NCBI GenBank assembly: GCA_021324635.1
Contig: JAJPIS010000057.1
Coordinates: forward strand, 1 to 48,328
Length of the DNA: 48,328 nucleotides
From: Gemmatimonadota bacterium
GTDB taxonomy: Bacteria; Gemmatimonadota; Gemmatimonadetes; Gemmatimonadales; Gemmatimonadaceae
Reading direction: 5' to 3'
Part shown: positions 31,607 through 39,602 of the stretch, one piece after another
Layout: each line of letters begins with the position of its first letter
Numbering within the stretch: the stretch's first letter is position 1
The notes under the pieces: generated by a model
Database searches by the model: none
What the model was told of the DNA's origin: nothing
The model's input: the letters and a program-made list of their open reading frames with translations, nothing else
Translations under genes and position numbers: made by a program

Positions 31607-34170
31607 GGCGCCGGCTCCAGTGCCAGCGTCGAGCGCACGTCGGACGGGGCGAGATCTGCGGGCCGCAGCGGGAAGCGAACCGAGTCGAGCGTGCCGGCGA
31701 GCCACCCGGGCAGGCGATCGGCGTAGCGCGAGCTCACCGGGTTCCCGGACTGACCGCCCGGGTAGGTCGCCCACCCGTGCACCGACGGCCCGAGCGCCAC
31801 GACCATGCGCCAGCTCGGCCCCTCGGTTCCGTCGCCCGACGATGGGCTGAGCGTCTCCGTCCCTCCCTGCACCGCGAGCCCGAGCCGGGAGAAGGCGGGG
31901 ATGTGCAGCAGATGGAAGATGTTGTCATGCCGGATCCGATCCCACCGCCAGCCGCCGGCGTCCGGCGGACCGTAGCGGCGCACGGTGGTGTCGTACGCCG
32001 CCGCGAGGCTCGCCGCGAGCACATCGTCGCGCTGTCCGACGACGCCGGCCCCGTGCTCGGTCCACCACACGCTGGTCGAGTCCCGTAGCAGCTCGGCCAG
32101 CACCGCGCTCGACGGAGTCGCCACGCGTGGTCCCGCGCCGGGCGGCTGCAACTCGTCCCAGGTCCGGCGCGTGAGCTCGCGCATCGCCGCCTCGAACAGG
32201 ACGGCCCGCACGTTGTCGCGCGTGTACCGGCGGTCCCACTGCGCGAGCAGCCGCGCCGCCGCTCGCGCGGTCGAGGAGGCGCGGTGGGCGCTGTCGGCGC
32301 GACGTGCGGCGGCGAGGAAGTACGGGACGAAGTAGTCGGCGCGGGCGCTGCCCGGATCCGTCTGCCACCGCCGCATGTCGTCGGGCGTCACCGATGAGTC
32401 GGCACGGAGGAGCGCGTTGATGCGCATGGCGCGCCAGGGCGGTGGCCAGTCGGACCCGAGGTACAGCCCGCGCGCCGGCCCCGCCGCGGTCGGGTCGACC
32501 GGCTCCTGGTTCGCCGAGGCGAGGTAGCCCTGCGCCGGATCGACCGCCGTCGGGTACTGGCCGATGGCGAGCGCGCCCTGCCAGTCGCTGGCGCTGCTCG
32601 CGCCATCGCGCATCACGTCGCCCCGCCCGGTGCCGGGCCGGAGTGGGTAGCGGCCGGTCGACCGGATCGCGATGCTGCCGCCCCGGTCGGCCACGAGCAT
32701 GTTCTGCGCGGGGACGTCATAGTCAGCGGTAGCGCGCAGCCAGTCGGCCGTCGAGTGCGCGTGCATCCCGTCGAGTAGCGTCCGGAGCGCGTGTCCGCCC
32801 TCGAGCGCGGTCCAGCGCATGGAGACCCAGCGGCCGTCGACCTGCCGGAGGGGGCCGCGGTGTGTATAGCGGACGGTGTCGACGGCGAGCGCGCGGCCAC
32901 TCGGGTCACGGTAGACCTCGACCCTGCGCGTGAGAGGCCGCCAGGACCCGTCGAGCCGGTACCGCGTCGGGCGCCGCGCGTCGTCCACGGTCTCCCAGTA
33001 GAAGTCCGTGACGTCGGCACCGGTGTTCGTGAACGTCCACGCCACATCGCGGTTGAAGCCGAGGATGACGCCGGGCCCGCCGGCGAGCGCGACCCCTTCG
33101 ACGTCGAGATGCCCGGGCACGACGAGATGCACCTCGTACCAGATCGAGGGAAGCGTCAGCTCCAGGTGCGGGTCACCGGCGAGCAGCGCGACGCCATCGC
33201 GCGTCCGGCGCGGCGCGACCGCCCAGTTGTTGCTCCCGAGCGTCGGCCCCTCCCCGGCGACCGCGTCCCGCAGCGCGTCCCGCAGCGCGTCCCGCAGCGC
33301 GACCCGCCGCGACGTCGAGCCGCCGCCGAGTGGTGCACCCGGTCCGGGCGCCCCGGGCGGCGGCAGGCGTCCGCCGACGACGTGCGGCTCGGGAACGGAC
33401 GGCACCGGCGGGACGATCGGTTCCTGGATCGGGCTGTGCGTCGGCAGGAGCGCTCGCGCCGCCGTATCACCCACGAGCCGGGCCACGCGCCAGCGCGCCA
33501 GCTCCTCGGCGGAGTAGGCGAGCGTGTACGACATGCGGTCGAGGAGATGAAACGCGTCGACCGGGCGCCAGTGCGATGGCCGCCGCCCGAGGAGCCGGTA
33601 CTCGATGGGAAGATCGGCGGCCCCGAGCTGATCGATCCACGCATTCACGCCGTCGGCGTACGCGCGGATCGCACGGGCGGTGGCAGCGGTCGAGTCGAGG
33701 GCGGCGACCGAGCGCTCCGCGGCGCTCGGAAGCCCGAGCGCGCGCGTGTCGCGGTCGAGCGGGAGCGCGGCCGCGCCGACCAGCTCGGTCAGCGTGCCGG
33801 CGCCCGCGCGGGCCTGAAGCTCGATCTGGAACAGGCGGTCCCGCGCGACGACGTAGCCCTGGGCCCGGTACGCGTCCTCCTCGGACGTCGCGAAGATGTG
33901 CGGCACGCCGCGGGCGTCGTAGCGAACGTCGACGGGCGCCGTGAGCCTCGGGATCCGTCCGGCGGCGGAGCGCGGCAGCTCGGCGCCGCGCGCGACCGCC
34001 CACACACCCGAGATCGGATCGAGCAGCGCACCGAGCGGCGGGAGCTGGCCGAATGGCACCGCGCCGGCCACCACGACGGCGGCCAGCAGAGCGAGCGCGA
34101 GGGCCGCGCGAAGCGGATGCGCCGGCGGGCGCGATACGGTCGGGACGGAGCCGTGTCGCTCGCGTTGCAT
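31603..34170 (-). CDS. Penicillin acylase family (Ntn hydrolase) protein
   Basis: An 855-residue exported or anchored enzyme. A hydrophobic segment at residues 20-45 follows a short charged N-terminus. The alpha-chain pattern (VDVRYDARGVPHIFATSEEDAYRAQGYVVARDRLFQ) leads to a spacer, then the self-processing site LGSNNWAVAP, where Ser313 becomes the N-terminal nucleophile of the beta chain. Beta-chain landmarks include GDPHLELTLPSIWYEVHL and FNRDVAWTFTNTGAD. Substrates in the family range from beta-lactams to acyl-homoserine lactones. The spacer contains tandem LRDA repeats. The start at 34170 exposes the signal/anchor. Confidence 0.92.
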   Translation of the reverse strand: MQRERHGSVPTVSRPPAHPLRAALALALLAAVVVAGAVPFGQLPPLGALLDPISGVWAVARGAELPRSAAGRIPRLTAPVDVRYDARGVPHIFATSEEDAYRAQGYVVARDRLFQIELQARAGAGTLTELVGAAALPLDRDTRALGLPSAAERSVAALDSTAATARAIRAYADGVNAWIDQLGAADLPIEYRLLGRRPSHWRPVDAFHLLDRMSYTLAYSAEELARWRVARLVGDTAARALLPTHSPIQEPIVPPVPSVPEPHVVGGRLPPPGAPGPGAPLGGGSTSRRVALRDALRDALRDAVAGEGPTLGSNNWAVAPRRTRDGVALLAGDPHLELTLPSIWYEVHLVVPGHLDVEGVALAGGPGVILGFNRDVAWTFTNTGADVTDFYWETVDDARRPTRYRLDGSWRPLTRRVEVYRDPSGRALAVDTVRYTHRGPLRQVDGRWVSMRWTALEGGHALRTLLDGMHAHSTADWLRATADYDVPAQNMLVADRGGSIAIRSTGRYPLRPGTGRGDVMRDGASSASDWQGALAIGQYPTAVDPAQGYLASANQEPVDPTAAGPARGLYLGSDWPPPWRAMRINALLRADSSVTPDDMRRWQTDPGSARADYFVPYFLAAARRADSAHRASSTARAAARLLAQWDRRYTRDNVRAVLFEAAMRELTRRTWDELQPPGAGPRVATPSSAVLAELLRDSTSVWWTEHGAGVVGQRDDVLAASLAAAYDTTVRRYGPPDAGGWRWDRIRHDNIFHLLHIPAFSRLGLAVQGGTETLSPSSGDGTEGPSWRMVVALGPSVHGWATYPGGQSGNPVSSRYADRLPGWLAGTLDSVRFPLRPADLAPSDVRSTLALEPAP
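33262..33297 (-). repeat. Three 12-bp tandem repeats in the acylase spacer
   Basis: CGCGTCCCGCAG (plus strand) repeats three times in register, coding the LRDA units at residues 291-303, ten residues before the autoprocessing serine. It lies in the linker peptide that is normally cut out during maturation. Confidence 0.8.
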
Positions 34171-34208
34171 GACGCCGGCCGTCACGCCGCGCGCCCGCGG
34201 GACGCCAT

Positions 34209-34244
34209 ATGCGACGCCGTATGCGACGCCGGATGCGGCGTCGT
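34209..34244. repeat. Three 12-bp repeats upstream of the acylase gene
   Basis: ATGCGACGCCGT, ATGCGACGCCGG and ATGCGGCGTCGT follow each other in the divergent gap between the acylase and YciE/F-like genes. Non-coding by my start choices; a regulatory role is possible but not shown. Confidence 0.6.
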
Positions 34245-34376
34245 GGTACGGCCCGTGCGGCACCCATCGGCTCCCCGCGCCGGGCGCAGGTGCACCGAGG
34301 GGGTGGGACGGCCTACGGCCCCGCTCGACATCGGGGCCCGTCGGGCAGCGAAGCAAACCGCATCAAGGAGATCACG

Positions 34377-34877
34377 ATGCCCAGCAACGAGAACCTGCAA
34401 TCGCTCTACGTCGACCAATTGCGCGATCTGTACAGCGCCGAGTACCAGATCCTCGACGCGCTCCCCAAGATGGTGAAGCAGTCGCACCACCGCGAGTTGG
34501 CGGACGCGCTCGACAAGCATCGGCAAGTCACCGAGACGCAGGTGCAGCGCCTCAAGGACATCTTCTCCGACCTGAACGAGAGCCCTGGCGGCGAGAAGTG
34601 CGAGGCGATGGAAGGCATCCTCAAGGAAGGGAAGCGCGAGATGGGGCAGTGGCACGATCGCGCGGTGCTGGACGCGGCGATCATCGCGTCGGCGCAGCGG
34701 GTCGAGCACTACGAGATGGCCGGCTACGGGACCGCCCGCTCGCTGGCGCAGACCCTGGGGCTCGACCGGCACGCCGATCTCCTTCAACAGACGCTCAATG
34801 AAGAGGGCGAGGCGGACCATACGCTGAGCGGCATCGCCGACTCCGTCGTCAACGCCGACGCGATGCGGGCGATGTAG
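34377..34877 (+). CDS. YciE/YciF-type (DUF892) ferritin-like protein
   Basis: A 166-residue cytosolic four-helix protein of the DUF892 family. The N-terminal helix LQSLYVDQLRDLYSAEYQILDALPKM carries the first ligand-type Glu22; KHRQVTETQVQRLKDIF, IIASAQRVEHYEMAGYGTARSLA (Glu110, His111, Glu113) and NEEGEADHTLSGIA (Glu142-Glu145, His148) give the rest of a di-iron site. The family is stress-induced; ferroxidase-like activity is inferred from the fold. AAGGAG lies six bases upstream of the ATG. Its 3' end overlaps the convergent H-domain gene by 29 bp. Confidence 0.93.
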   Translation: MPSNENLQSLYVDQLRDLYSAEYQILDALPKMVKQSHHRELADALDKHRQVTETQVQRLKDIFSDLNESPGGEKCEAMEGILKEGKREMGQWHDRAVLDAAIIASAQRVEHYEMAGYGTARSLAQTLGLDRHADLLQQTLNEEGEADHTLSGIADSVVNADAMRAM

Positions 34878-35886
34878 GCACCCCCGGGAGTGTCGGCGGG
34901 CGAGTCGCCTCCCCAGCGGATGCCCGAGGCGGCCCGCCGGCTGGCGCGGGGCGCACGCCCGAGGCCCTCGTCGCGGGATCGTGGAGGGCGGCGAGCGCCT
35001 CCAGCGCGATCGGGCCTGTGGGGTGGTCACCCGCCCGCCCCGCCTCGACCGAGCCCGCCCAGGGCTCGAGCGGCCGCGACACATCGACCGGGACGTCGTG
35101 ATCGAGCACCTCGTGGACGGCACGGGGCGGCTCGAGGGCGGCGACCCGGGCGCGCGCGTCGATCCAGGACTCCCCGTCGATCGCGCCGCTGCACGCGCAG
35201 CCGAGTCGCGGAGCCAGATCCAACAGCCGCCGCTCACCCAGCGTGATATGGTGAGCGACCTCGGCGAGATCGTCGCGGGCCGTGGGCTCGAGCAGCGCGT
35301 GGCCGCGCCGCTCGGCGTAGAGCCAGTTCGGCGCCGGCGCCCCGCCCGGCACCGAGTAGAAGCGCCGCCCATCGCGGAACCGCCGCTCGTCGACCGTCGG
35401 CGGCTGCGCGGCGGGGTCGATCCCGCGCTTGGCGAGGCTACGGAAGAGCGCGGCCGGCGTCGCGTGGCGGTCGACCGCGGGATCGGCCGCGCCCGGGCAC
35501 TCGCCAATGTAGGTGACGTGCACCCCGAACCGTCCGGCGCGCGCCCGGACGTAGCGGGCCGCGGCCACCGGCGGGGGGGCGAGCGACAGGACGTATGGCA
35601 CGAGGGCCGCCATGCGCCGGAGTCGCTCGGCGACGCGGGGGCAGACACAGAGCACGACAGGCGCTTCGGCCCGCCCCGGCAGGGCGCGCACGCAGGCGGC
35701 GGCGATGAGCTCATCCCCCCAGCTCGCCGGGATCACGGCACTGTATCCGGCCGCATAGCACGCGTTCGCCACCTGTGCGGGCGTGGCCGGACGCGCGGCG
35801 AGCAGCGTGTCGGCGCCCAGAACGATGACATTCGGAGTAGCGCTACCCGACCGCGCATGCGTCGCGGCGGCTGGAGCTGAGGACAT
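34849..35886 (-). CDS. Divergent [FeFe]-hydrogenase H-domain-like protein
   Basis: A 345-residue protein whose middle follows the [FeFe]-hydrogenase catalytic domain. LCVCPRVAERLRRM (Cys80, Cys82) corresponds to L1 (TSCCP-type), with LSLAPPPVAAARYVR matching the SPQQMFGAL helix. VTYIGECPGAADPAVD (Cys130) corresponds to L2 (MPCxxKxxE), FYSVPGGAPAPNWLYAE to the FGxTGGVMEAALRT loop, and RLGCACSGAIDG (Cys230, Cys232) to L3. The L2 lysine, the adjacent Cys-Cys of L1 and all N-terminal ferredoxin domains are missing. Hydrogen metabolism is unlikely; a 4Fe-4S-binding sensor or scaffold (as in Nar1/NARF-type relatives) is an inference. The C-terminal 60 residues are disordered. Confidence 0.65.
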   Translation of the reverse strand: MSSAPAAATHARSGSATPNVIVLGADTLLAARPATPAQVANACYAAGYSAVIPASWGDELIAAACVRALPGRAEAPVVLCVCPRVAERLRRMAALVPYVLSLAPPPVAAARYVRARAGRFGVHVTYIGECPGAADPAVDRHATPAALFRSLAKRGIDPAAQPPTVDERRFRDGRRFYSVPGGAPAPNWLYAERRGHALLEPTARDDLAEVAHHITLGERRLLDLAPRLGCACSGAIDGESWIDARARVAALEPPRAVHEVLDHDVPVDVSRPLEPWAGSVEAGRAGDHPTGPIALEALAALHDPATRASGVRPAPAGGPPRASAGEATRPPTLPGVPTSPASRRR

Positions 35887-36010
35887 CGTGCAGGAATGAG
35901 AGGTGCGCAGCGCCACCCGCCGGCTCTCGGCGCGCGCCCCGCGCATCGAGCCCGGTCGGAGCGAGGGCCCGGGGGATCTCACTACCCGACGAGCGGGGCA
36001 GGTCTCCGTT

Positions 36011-36565
36011 TCAGGCCGAGGCGGCCCGCTCGATCACCCGGAGGATCTCGTCGACCGTGCTCGCGCCGTGGTCCCGCGCGTACCAGCGGCGCACCTCACG
36101 ATACCGGCTCTCCTTGTCGAGGAGTCGGCCCTCCCCCACCACCCAGGCCTGGAGCTCGCGCGGCCTCGGGCCCCACCAGCCGCGCTCGCGGTACGCGGCG
36201 TCGAGCACGATCGCGATCGGGATCGACCGCGCGCCATTGCTCAGGTGCGCGTCCATGATGTCGAGGTTCGCGTCGCGCGGCAGGATCCGGAGGTCGAGCG
36301 TGTCGGCGGGGGCACGCTCCACGAGCCGCGCGATCACGGGCAGTGTGTTCACGGCGTCGCCGCACCAGTCCTCGGCCAGGACGAGCAGGTGCCAGCGCCC
36401 ACCGATCGCCGCCAGCCGGGCCACGGCCGCGTCGCTCACCTGGGCACGCGCGGCGACCGCGTGCCAGAGTGCGGCGTTGGCCGCGACCGAGGCGAGGAAC
36501 GCCGAGAACGGGACACCCGACTCGTACCGCTCTTGCGGGATCCGATCGATGCCGACGGACGCCAT
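36011..36565 (-). CDS. Thioredoxin-fold protein with a single active-site cysteine
   Basis: A 184-residue cytosolic protein. HLLVLAEDWCGDAVNTLPVIARL gives the thioredoxin strand-motif-helix; the CxxC position reads C68-G-D-A71, so only the first cysteine is kept. LRILPRDANLDIMDAHLSNGARSIPIAIVLD follows with the cis-proline loop (SIP). This matches the 'thioredoxin family' group of about 180 residues common in Bacteroidota and soil phyla. A monothiol role (glutaredoxin-like, trapping or transferase) is inferred. Divergent from endonuclease III across 43 bp. Confidence 0.83.
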   Translation of the reverse strand: MASVGIDRIPQERYESGVPFSAFLASVAANAALWHAVAARAQVSDAAVARLAAIGGRWHLLVLAEDWCGDAVNTLPVIARLVERAPADTLDLRILPRDANLDIMDAHLSNGARSIPIAIVLDAAYRERGWWGPRPRELQAWVVGEGRLLDKESRYREVRRWYARDHGASTVDEILRVIERAASA

Positions 36566-36608
36566 GTCGTGGTGGAGGGGGACCGGGTGATCTCAACCAT
36601 AACCGGCC

Positions 36609-37283
36609 GTGCCGGGTAGCGCATCGACGACATTCCCGATCGACCGCGTGCTCGACCACGTGCGTGCGGCGGTGCAGCGGTTCGCGGACGCCGCGATGTT
36701 CGAGCTCGCGGCGGCCGGCTATCGCACCGTGTTCCATCAACTCGTCGGGTGCGTGCTGTCGATCCGAACACGCGACGAGGTGTCGCTCCCGGCCGCGCTC
36801 CGCCTGTTCGCCCGGGCGCCCACGCCCGACGCGTTGGCCGCGCTCCCGCCACGCACCATCGACCGGCTGGTGCACGACGTCACGTTCCACGCACGCAAGG
36901 CCCGACAGGTGCGCGACATCGCCCGCCGAACGGTCGACGAGTTCGGGGGCACCCTACCGTGCGACCCGGCGATCCTCACCACCTTTGCCGGGGTGGGCCC
37001 GAAATGCGCCAACCTCGCATTCGGCATCGCCTGCGGCGGAGCGGGCATCAGCGTCGACGTCCACGTGTGGCGGGTCACGAACCGCTGGGGCTTCATCGCG
37101 GCCGCAACCCCCGAGCAGGCGATGTCGGCCCTCGAACGCGTGCTCCCGCGGCGCTACTGGGTCGAGATCAACCGGCTCCTCGTGCCCTTCGGAAAGCACA
37201 TCTGCACCGGCCTTCGCCCCCGCTGCTCGACCTGTCCGGTCCTGGCGTGGTGTGCCCAGGTGGGCGTGACCGAGCACCGGTGA
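36609..37283 (+). CDS. nth: Endonuclease III-type DNA glycosylase/AP lyase
   Basis: A 224-residue base-excision repair enzyme starting at GTG. The helix-hairpin-helix FAGVGPKCANLAF carries the catalytic Lys132, and SVDVHVWRV the catalytic Asp150. The C-terminal [4Fe-4S] cluster loop is complete: Cys199-x6-Cys206-x2-Cys209-x5-Cys215. The sequence diverges from the E. coli enzyme at GVGPKC (usually GVGRKT). A CATAAC hexamer five bases before the GTG might be a -10 of a leaderless transcript. Confidence 0.92.
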   Translation: MPGSASTTFPIDRVLDHVRAAVQRFADAAMFELAAAGYRTVFHQLVGCVLSIRTRDEVSLPAALRLFARAPTPDALAALPPRTIDRLVHDVTFHARKARQVRDIARRTVDEFGGTLPCDPAILTTFAGVGPKCANLAFGIACGGAGISVDVHVWRVTNRWGFIAAATPEQAMSALERVLPRRYWVEINRLLVPFGKHICTGLRPRCSTCPVLAWCAQVGVTEHR

Positions 37284-37373
37284 ATCGTGCCAGCGATATG
37301 ACCGCTCATGCGACCGCTGACGCGACCGCTGTCGTCGCGGTGACGGCCGCCGGCGCCGCCCACATGGCCGGCG

Positions 37374-37784
37374 CTATCGATCGGTCATCACGCCTCTGAC
37401 TCGGCCCGGGCCGTACGCGCCGGGCCCTGCACCGCGGGCCGCCGGTCGCCACCGGTCGGCGAGCGATCCCAGGGCGCGGACGACTTGCTCGTGACCTTCC
37501 CGGAGCAGGGCGGCCAGGATGTGCTTGCAGATCCGCTCGCGCCAGAGGTGGTCGCCACAGTCACACCGGGGGATCCTGGCGGTGTACAGATCGACCCAGT
37601 GCTCCTGGGCACCGCCGGTCACGAGGTATCGGCCGCTCCCGACACGCGCGCCCTGGAGCCCGAGGCTTCGCTCCAGACGGTCGAGATCGACGCCGCCGGC
37701 AGCCGCGAAGTCGATCGCCGGGGCAGGCAGAAAATCCGGTGTGTACACTGGCGTAACTCCCGCATTGGTAAGTGTTTGGCTCAT
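37374..37784 (-). CDS. SWIM zinc-finger protein
   Basis: A 136-residue protein with one SWIM zinc finger, RCDCGDHLWRERICKHILAALL (Cys74-x-Cys76-x9-Cys86-x-His88). SWIM domains bind DNA or proteins, often in recombination or transposase-related contexts. A strand pair (ARVGSGRYLVTGGAQEHWVDLY) precedes it and a Gly/Pro/Arg tail follows. A second in-frame ATG nine bases upstream exists; 37784 is used because TATGAT lies four bases before it. Function beyond zinc binding is unknown. Confidence 0.8.
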   Translation of the reverse strand: MSQTLTNAGVTPVYTPDFLPAPAIDFAAAGGVDLDRLERSLGLQGARVGSGRYLVTGGAQEHWVDLYTARIPRCDCGDHLWRERICKHILAALLREGHEQVVRALGSLADRWRPAARGAGPGAYGPGRVRGVMTDR

Positions 37785-37788
37785 GCGT

Positions 37789-37794
37789 ATCATA
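37789..37794 (-). promoter_or_regulatory. -10 element (TATGAT) for the SWIM gene
   Basis: TATGAT on the minus strand ends four bases before the SWIM ATG, with ACGC between and no Shine-Dalgarno. Upstream, TTCGGTG is repeated (TTCGGTGAGTGTTCGGTG). A leaderless start is likely. Confidence 0.5.
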
Positions 37795-37831
37795 CACCGA
37801 ACACTCACCGAAAGTGCCGCCCGGCGGGGGC

Positions 37832-38785
37832 TCATTTCCCCCGGGTCACTGACCCGGTCACCCCCTGGATCACCAGTGGCCCGGTGGGCTGGGCTGCCCC
37901 GCCAGCGGGCTCTTCGGTGACCGCGATCGCGCGGAGGGAATCGGGTGCGAGCGGATAGGTCGCCTCGAACTTCGCGCTCCCGTCCGCTTCGGGCGTGAAC
38001 GTACCGGCGCTGATTCTCGTTTTCGGCGTCACCAGCCAGAGCTGGTATGCGCGCCCGGGCGGCGGCGCGGGAACGGCGTGGGCCAGGAGCGTCCAATGGT
38101 TCGTGGCGTGGTTCCAGAACATCCACGCCCAGGGCGCCTCCGGAGCGCCCGCCGTCAACCGCACCGCCGAGACCTGGCGGCCCGTGAGCTGATTCAGGAC
38201 CGAATCGCGGGCCACGAGCGAATCCTGAAGCGCCGCCGCCCGGAGCCCGGTCGCCTCGGACTCGGCGGCCGTCCGCTGGATCTCGCGGGCCGACCGGGAC
38301 TCGCTGAGGAACACCACCGCTGCCGCGGCCAGCGCCGCGAGCGCGGCGACGCTCCACGGCAGCACCGTCGGGCGTACCGGGCGTGCCGGGCCGCCGGCCG
38401 AGCCGCCGGCCGACCGCGCCCGTCGGGCGCTGCCGCCGTGGGCCGGGGGCCGTGCGCCCGCCGCCCGGTCGGTCCCCCCATCCGGCGCCGCGGCCGATGC
38501 CGGACCCGTCGTCGCCGCCGGGACGTCGGCCACCGCGAGGTCGGCGCGGGCCCGTGCGAGCAACCGCGTCCGCACGCGGGCTCGGCGCACCGGATCGTCG
38601 GCCATCTGCGGGAGCGCGTACGCGAGATACGCCGCCGCATCGCGCAGCACGGCGAGCGCCGGCCCGCACTCCGGGCACGAGGCGGCGTGCGCGAGCACCG
38701 CCGTCTGCTCGTCGGCCGGCAGCACGTCGAGCGCTGCGTCGGGGAGCATCTCGACCGCTTCCGCGTGGCTCAGGTCGCGCGTCAC
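37832..38785 (-). CDS. RskA-type anti-sigma factor
   Basis: A 317-residue membrane protein. The N-terminal sigma-binding part has the anti-sigma zinc-finger-like HAASCPECG (His33, Cys37, Cys40). A Gly/Ala/Pro-rich linker leads to one transmembrane helix at about 145-161 (SVAALAALAAAAVVFL). The periplasmic domain matches RskA: AWMFWNHATNHWTLLAHAVPAPPPGRAYQLWLVTPKTRISAGTF. It overlaps the ECF sigma stop by 4 bp (ATGA), so the pair is co-translated. Release by regulated proteolysis of the anti-sigma is the known scheme for SigK/RskA systems. Confidence 0.92.
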   Translation of the reverse strand: MTRDLSHAEAVEMLPDAALDVLPADEQTAVLAHAASCPECGPALAVLRDAAAYLAYALPQMADDPVRRARVRTRLLARARADLAVADVPAATTGPASAAAPDGGTDRAAGARPPAHGGSARRARSAGGSAGGPARPVRPTVLPWSVAALAALAAAAVVFLSESRSAREIQRTAAESEATGLRAAALQDSLVARDSVLNQLTGRQVSAVRLTAGAPEAPWAWMFWNHATNHWTLLAHAVPAPPPGRAYQLWLVTPKTRISAGTFTPEADGSAKFEATYPLAPDSLRAIAVTEEPAGGAAQPTGPLVIQGVTGSVTRGK

Positions 38786-39459
38786 CGCCCTGCCTCCTCC
38801 ACGGTCGCGGCGCCCCCGCGTCCCCCGCCCTCTCCGCTCCGCAGCAGCGCGAGTGCGTCGCGTAACTTCTGGGCGGCGAGACGGGTCCGGGTCTTCACGG
38901 TGCCCAGTGGCTGGCCCGTGCGCTCGGCGATCTCCGTCTGGCTCAGTCCCCCGTAGTATGCCAGCTCGAGCACCTGCCGCTGCTCCGGTGGCAACGTGCG
39001 GAGCGCGCCGGCGACCAGGTCGCGGCGCTCCGCGCTCTCGACCCGCCGCGCCGGATCGTCCCCGGCATCGACCAGCCCGGCCGGCGACTCCGGACCGCCG
39101 GGCAGCACGGGCGTCAACGGCTCCTCACGCAGTCGGCGCCGCGACCGCAGACGATCGAGCGCACGACTGCGCGCGATCGTGAGCAGCCACGTCCCGACCT
39201 CTCCCCGTGATGCCTCGTAGCGGGATGCCTGCCGCCACGCCTGCCAGAACGTCTCCTCGACCACATCTTCGGCGTCGTCCCCATCGCGGACGAGGTGAAC
39301 GACGAGGGCGTACACCGGGCGAGACCAGCGATCGTACAACTGCGCGAGCGCGGCGTCGTCCCCGGCACTCAGCCGCGCCACCAGCTCGCGGTCCTCCGCC
39401 CTCGTCGGCGCTGCGGCCATCCGCATCTTATACGCGGCGTCCGAGTCGGGCGGATTCAT
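38782..39459 (-). CDS. ECF RNA polymerase sigma factor (SigK-like)
   Basis: A 225-residue sigma factor. Region 2 is at about residues 25-100 (ALAQLYDRWSRPVYALVVHLVRDGDDAEDVVEETFWQAW, then GEVGTWLLTIARSRALDRLR); region 4 is at about 150-210 (LRTLPPEQRQVLELAYYGGLSQTEIAERTGQPLGTVKTRTR). It pairs with the RskA-type anti-sigma overlapping its stop. The ATG at 39459 is chosen because TACATT ends seven bases before it; ATGs at 39426 and 39420 are alternatives. Expression may be leaderless. Confidence 0.93.
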   Translation of the reverse strand: MNPPDSDAAYKMRMAAAPTRAEDRELVARLSAGDDAALAQLYDRWSRPVYALVVHLVRDGDDAEDVVEETFWQAWRQASRYEASRGEVGTWLLTIARSRALDRLRSRRRLREEPLTPVLPGGPESPAGLVDAGDDPARRVESAERRDLVAGALRTLPPEQRQVLELAYYGGLSQTEIAERTGQPLGTVKTRTRLAAQKLRDALALLRSGEGGGRGGAATVEEAGR

Positions 39460-39466
39460 GCTGGCG

Positions 39467-39472
39467 AATGTA
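39467..39472 (-). promoter_or_regulatory. -10 element (TACATT) for the sigma factor gene
   Basis: TACATT ends seven bases upstream of the sigma-factor ATG on the minus strand; CGCCAGC lies between and gives no Shine-Dalgarno. CTGACG further upstream may be part of a -35. Confidence 0.45.
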
Positions 39473-39575
39473 CCACCGTCAGCGGTGCCGACGCTGGTGT
39501 CCGGCCCCGCGCGCCACGGCCGCCTGGTCGGTGACCTCCCGGGCGGTGGCGGCGGCGCGATCGGGGACGGCCATG

Positions 39576-39599
39576 GGCGAAAGTATAGTACTTTTCGCC
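39576..39599 (+). promoter_or_regulatory. Inverted repeat around a -10 for the zinc-ribbon gene
   Basis: GGCGAAAGTA (39576-39585) and TACTTTTCGCC (39589-39599) pair with one bulged T and enclose TATAGT (39584-39589), a good -10 thirteen bases before the ATG. A regulator-binding site or an ECF-type promoter element is possible. Confidence 0.55.
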
Positions 39600-39602
39600 T
39601 GC

